Made by a program: the position numbers and the translations under genes. Positions 59,266 to 64,000 of a stretch of DNA of 64,000 nt are shown in pieces. The stretch covers positions 1,736,001-1,800,000 of the forward strand of contig CM031563.1 in NCBI GenBank assembly GCA_018466975.1, in the 5' to 3' direction. The stretch comes from Sparassis latifolia (lineage: Eukaryota > Basidiomycota > Agaricomycetes > Polyporales > Sparassidaceae). Position 1 is the first letter of the stretch. Every line of letters starts with the position of its first letter. The notes under the pieces are model-generated. The model did no database searches. It was not told the DNA's origin and saw only the letters and a program-made list of their open reading frames with translations.

Positions 59266-59313
59266 CGAGGTCAGCCACTCGCGCTGTGGCCACCGCAATC
59301 TACATATAAACGC
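59266..59313 (+). promoter_or_regulatory. Promoter of paralogue 2 (TATA plus conserved block)
   Basis: Reads GAGGTCAGCCACT, GCGCTGTGGCC and then ACATATAAACGC, 200 bp before the ATG at 59513. It corresponds almost base for base to the block before paralogue 1. Confidence 0.65.
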
Positions 59314-59512
59314 GCTTAGCCCTTCCTCCGCTCCTTCTTCACTTACCACCACCATCTCCTACCTTCCGCCACAAGAGAAACCAAATCCCGTACCTATATT
59401 CTCCAGCGTGTATCTCTGCACCACATTGTAAAGCGTAGACTTGTACGTACCTCGACACGCATATCTCTTTGATCCCATCTCTCGTGCCACACCCACCCGA
59501 TTGTCTCACACG

Positions 59513-61097
59513 ATGGCTCCTTGGTATCCGAAGTCCCCGACTTCGCAATCCGTCTACCACGACTACCCAGATGTGCAATCCCGGTCCTGGCACTTCGACC
59601 TCTCCGCGGTGCGCTCGACCCTCGGTGGAGTTACTCCACCACCATCACCCATCCCCGAACGTCCCCGCCTGAACCACCCCCAGATGCAACAGAACAAGAT
59701 CAGAAAGTACTCCGTCCGCAGGTATCGCGAGGTCATCCCGGGTGTGCTCGAAGACGGCACGATCACAGCGCGCCACCCCTTTGTGGCGGAGTACCTGCGC
59801 GCGCTCACCTCCCGTGCCCTCTGCTCCCGCCTGCAGGCGAAGCGGTCACAGGGCTCGAGCGTGCCGCCTGCACGCCTCGCGGACGTCGGCCCGTTGCTCG
59901 GGCTCGATCTCGATGACCGGCAGAGCCGAGTCATCTTCGCGCTCGCAGCGCTCGCGATCCTGTACCATCCGCGGCAGCGCATCCACGAATGCTTCTGGGG
60001 ACGGCGCACGCGTGCGTATACCGACAGGATCATTTGCTCCGTCCGTTGTAAGTCCAGTCTCTCTTCTGCACCACACTGCGATCGCTGACCCTGCTTGTCC
60101 TTTATCGTACACAGACATCCCGCGGCCGCTGATTTACGATCCTGAGATGTACCTCGGCCTGGACTCGCATCTCTACATGCTGAATTGCATGGCCCTGACC
60201 TGCCACCAAAGCAGCCAGTACGCCACGGTCGCGGAGATGGAGCCCAGGACACTGCGGAAGCGACACGCATCAGCTCGTATCTCGGCCAACGGTGTACTGA
60301 AGGCGAACCCAGCAGAAGGCCATGAACATGAGTTGATGCACGTCGAGCCGTACGACAAACGGATCACCTCGGGTAAGGAGGAGCGCATGCAGACGCGCAG
60401 TCGCGCCCGTGCGCGCACCACTGTCTCTCCGACGCCCGCCCGCGCGCCGTCGCCCAACATCCCGTCGACCCCAGCGCCCGATACGCCTGCAGCTCCCGCT
60501 CGGGCGTCCATCCTCAAGTGGAAGCAAGATGCGGAAGACATGGTGGTCGACCACCCGGGCTCAGTCACACACGAGTCCAACCGACTCGTCCACCCCAGGC
60601 TTGCCCCATCCGCATCTCAAGCGCCTCGTCGATCTACACGGCAGGCGGCGCGTCGCGTCGTCTCCAACCCCGCCACTGCGACCGCCGTTGCAGACGCCAC
60701 CGCGAAGAAGCCACCGCGAGCGCGCTCAGCCTCAGCGGACTCGGACTCAGGCTCGTCGTCGTCCTCAACAACGGTGTGCCTGAGCGGGAGCGAGGCGACC
60801 GTCGTCGACGTCGTCATTCCCAGTGGCAAGAGTAACAAGATGACTGAGGAGGATGACGCCGAGGACGTGCCTGTCACCGTACAGCCCAGGAGGCAGACTG
60901 CGAAGAGGGCGAGAGGGAAAGAGCAGGAACGCGAGCCAACGCGCACGAAGCGGAAGCGCAGGTCTCCCGCAGATGAATGCGACGCGGAAAAGACTGCGCC
61001 GACACCGAGAAAACGTGCATGCAAGGCAGGCTCGAAGCCTCCCATACCCGGGGCCGCAGCGCCAAAGACGAAGCTGGGTGTGCAACCGCGGTTATGA
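59513..61097 (+). CDS. Uncharacterised nuclear-type protein, paralogue 2
   Basis: Paralogue of 56059-57866, transcribed divergently from it. The N-terminal domain shows DLSAVRSTLGGVTPPPSPIP, VIPGVLEDGTITARHPFVAE, LLGLDLDDRQSRVIFALAAL, ILYHPRQRIHECFWGRRTRA and YTDRIICSV. One intron (about 60050-60116) splits a codon at the homologous place; exon 2 begins IPRPLIYDPEMYLGLDSHLY. The tail keeps RMQTRSRARART, RRSTRQAARRVVS and LSGSEATVVDVVI, but lacks the Pro-Ala-Asp repeat. It ends with basic KRKRRS and PRKRACKAGSKPP clusters. Function is unknown; a nuclear role is inferred from composition. No known domain recognised. Confidence 0.75.
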
Positions 61098-61896
61098 CGA
61101 GACCACACACGCGCAAATGAGTTGTCACAGACACCTCATTCCTGAAGTATCCGCCGCCCCGATCCGGAGTACCCATCTCCCACTCCCCCATCCACACTCG
61201 CTGCTCATTCAGTGAGTCACCTCGGTGGGGCTCTCCACCTTCTACCCCTCGCATAGAATCTAGGATGTCAAGATCTGAGGACAATATCTTGTATTTGGGG
61301 CCATCTGTATTGCCTAGAAGCTAGAGGTGACTGTATTACATAAATTGTTTTACTTGTACCATACTGGCTGAATATCCCCACTGTAGCAGACAACAGTGTC
61401 ACTACACAAATTGTACTGTAGCTGTGTAGGAGGAGAAATGGATTGTTGTTGTAGTGTACTTAGTGTAGCTGATCTACTATATCATCTCACCAATTATTTT
61501 GAATTTTCCTGTTATTTCATGCACTTTTAATCTCCAAAGAATTTCAATTCGGCAGGAAGATCGTGCGTGGTGTCGGAGATAGTGACATGAAATGACCACT
61601 AGGCGCGTCTGAGTATGCGTCCACGTGACCGCGTCACTCGCCGCCACACGCAATCGGCAGTCAGGATGCAGCTGGTACTTATATCGTACATCTACATTCA
61701 TCAGGAACGGCAGCAGGACATGGTACAGTTACCATACAGAATAAAGACAAGAAACCGCGAATATTCACGAATAATAATGGTCAAGAAAAGACACCCGGCC
61801 ACGCTCATCGGCGCTTGAACACAAGTCCAGCCTTCACAGGGCTATGAAAGAAATCACGATGAGCATCGAAACTACAAGGAATAAAAGCGACACATA
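61098..61896. other. Intergenic region
   Basis: 800 bp, AT-rich near 61310-61520, with no recognisable gene or repeat. It separates paralogue 2 (plus) from the P450 3' end (minus). Confidence 0.4.
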
Positions 61897-64000
61897 CTAG
61901 AGAGTAATCGCGGACCGAGACTCGAGTAAACGATCCTTGCGCTGCTCGAACGTTTCTGACGCGAACTGGGGCTCCTCCTTCACCTCAATCCGGTAGCGCG
62001 AAACAAGGTATGTGAGGATTGCGACGCCTTCCGTCTCCGAGAACCTGATAATCTTAGCGTCAAAACATGGTATCTGCGTACGTGATTGGAAACTCACCGC
62101 CGTCCAAGGCACGACCGCGCGCCGCCGCTGAACGGCATAAATGCGTCGCGCGGCCAGTCACTGAGGAACCGCGCGGGCTTGAAGGTGTGCGGATCCGGCC
62201 AGTACCGCGCTGCATGACCAAATCAGCCATGTCAAGTTAGGAACGACTCGAAACTGGATACGCTTACGGTTGTAGTGCAGGCCAGGCGTGTGGATAACGA
62301 TGTTCGTGCCCTTCGGGATAGGTACCAACACAGCTTCTCCAGCCGCGTTGCGCGTCAGGAGCGTCGTATCTTCCACGCAGTGCTTTGGGATCGAGCAAAC
62401 CTATGCGTAAACTCGGTTAGTCATTCATCGCTGCTGGCCGAAAGGTGAGGACGCACTGGAGGGAACATGCGCAGAGTTTCATGGAAGACGCTGATGAGGT
62501 TGTCAAAATGCAGAACCGTAGTCTGAAGTGAGAGCCTTACGCCATGGATTGGGTCAAAAGCCCCATTTCTTCGTACGTCTTCGAAAAGGTGTCAGATAAG
62601 CTCGTCATTTCCCAGCTGAGAAAGAAAGACAGTGCACAGGAATTCTGCCGTCAGGGAGGACGCTCTTGATGTGCTGATAGAGAATTTCCTGTTCGTCTTG
62701 GTACAGCGCCAACATGATGAACGCGTAGGCGAGTGTATGTGCCGTAGTCTAATGAGACAGAACGATCAGTCGCCGGATCACAACCCATCACATTCAAGCC
62801 GCCCCGACCTCGTGTCCTGCAGAAATCCGGACTGGGGTCAGACTTCATCCTAACAATATATCAGCAGTGCAGAAAGGACGGACCAGCAATGAGAAAAATG
62901 AAGATATTCCCTTCAGAAACGTCAGTAAACTTCACGCGTATAACCACAATGGAATTACCGATGGTCTCGCTGTCACTCAGCTTGGTCTGTCCATCGAGTT
63001 CATCTTCATTTGCATCAAGCAAGCTGCTGAACAGGTCATACCGCTCCTCCTCCTTCTCTGACGTCTTGCGTGCTCGGATCATCTCTACCATGTATCGCTG
63101 CGCCAGTCAAGCATTGGGTGAAGGGCACATTGGAGGGGAAAAGACGCACCTCAAGCTCGTCATATGCGACACGGAATGTCTTCAACCTAGTCGTGAGGTC
63201 CAGCTTCAGCACAAAATCGGGGACGACGATTTTGAGAAACAGGTCCGTCGACACGGTGTGCAGCGCATCCTTGAAAGTCATGGCATGCCCAGCAGGCACG
63301 ACGACGTCCTCGCTCCACGAGATCCGTCGGCCAAACCCGGCGACACCGATGACGAACAGCGCAATCTGGAGTTACCCGGTCAACATTGTCATTGCCGTGA
63401 GCAGGTAAAGTACGGGGCCAACGTACCGGGACGGTGAGGTCGACAATGTTGTCGATCATGATGTCCTTCTTAGTGCCCCACACGGTGCCACACAGGTCCT
63501 GCACGATACGGATGCTCTCGTCCCAAACGAGCCTATTATTGCGCTGCAACGAAATCGCACGAAATGCTAGGTACAGTCTGCACGGAGCCGCGGGCGCGGG
63601 AGCGAGCTCACCTCCGAAAAAGCAGGGGCGGTGATCTTCCTATGGCGCTTCCACTCGTCGCCTTCGGTGATAACAATGTTGCTTCCGTAGAACGACAGAA
63701 CTTTGTACTGCCACAATGGCTTCGGAAAACGCGCCCGGGAGGCCGTGATTTCCTGAATAGATTTCCAACGATGAGAAAGTAGACCAAGCTTGAGTATGAG
63801 CGCATTACCTTGAGAGCGGGAGCATCTGCAACGAAGTACGTCACTACATTCGGCCAGACGCTGACCTTGAAATGTTGCAACGAAAGGCGCTTGACGTTGT
63901 TCTTCTATCGTCAATCAAAGTGAACTCACAGTTGAAAATATATCCATCCCAGCGTCGGCAAAGTCTTTGTGCTTATACTTCCATGTAGCGAAGTTCCCGA
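61897..64000 (-). CDS. Cytochrome P450 (5' end beyond window)
   Basis: A haem-thiolate monooxygenase whose N-terminal membrane anchor lies outside the window. Readable parts in order: YKHKDFADAGMDIFST at the right edge, EITASRARFPKPLWQYKVLS, DEWKRHRKITAPAFSERNNR (helix C region, W/R contacting haem propionate), and the I-helix AGHETTAHTLAYAFIML with the oxygen-activating Thr. The I-helix is interrupted by two introns, one inside AG|H and one after E. Then come FHETLRMFPPV (ExxR), RYWPDPHTFKPARFL (PERF region) and the haem loop MPFSGGARSCLGRRFSETEG with the ligand Cys. The stop is at 61897-61899. About nine introns are visible, all short and readable. The substrate cannot be inferred; the layout is that of basidiomycete P450s such as the CYP5037/CYP5150 groups, an analogy from memory. 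Confidence 0.9.

Overview
The window is nuclear DNA from a filamentous basidiomycete, most likely an Agaricomycete of the polypore/white-rot type. Coding sequence is broken by many short introns of about 45-70 nt with GT...AG borders, genes are closely packed on both strands, and several families are typical of that group: a DUF6698-type gene beside a CACTG-ended DNA transposon, a fungal Copia element, F-box proteins, a seven-helix membrane protein and a basidiomycete-style P450. All assignments come from reading translations and splice sites by eye; no database search was run.

Positions 1278-24670 are a conventional gene-rich block: an F-box protein, a 7-TM protein, a WDR83/MORG1-like WD40 protein, an F-box protein with a beta-propeller-like C-terminus, a fold-back inverted repeat, a small Ten1-like OB-fold protein (CST telomere complex), 5-aminolevulinate dehydratase, a FIT/Scs3 lipid-droplet protein, Arp2/3 subunit ARPC4, a nucleolar FKBP, an SNF5/Sfh1 chromatin remodeler, the splicing factor Clf1/Crooked-neck and a short-chain dehydrogenase. 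Most read through cleanly once introns are removed.

Positions 24671-33205 are gene-poor: degenerate sequence, a 71-bp tandem duplication, an eroded FAD-dependent oxidoreductase pseudogene, and a four-helix MARVEL-like protein.

Positions 33206-52663 are dominated by two opposite-facing copies of one DNA transposon with CACTGAAACCCG ends. Copy A (5.8 kb) keeps a nearly complete pair of divergent genes, a zinc-finger transposase and a DUF6698-type partner. Copy B is decayed and carries a 5.8-kb Copia retrotransposon with apparently identical 373-bp LTRs, a 5-bp target duplication and a primer site matching the anticodon half of initiator tRNA-Met. Between the copies lies a second MARVEL-like gene; a third, broken one lies just outside copy B.

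Positions 55900-61100 hold a divergent pair of paralogous genes of unknown function. They share an N-terminal domain, one intron position, a basic RRS.RQAARR tail and a duplicated promoter block. This is the best candidate for an undescribed gene family here. The window ends inside the 5' part of a cytochrome P450 gene on the minus strand.
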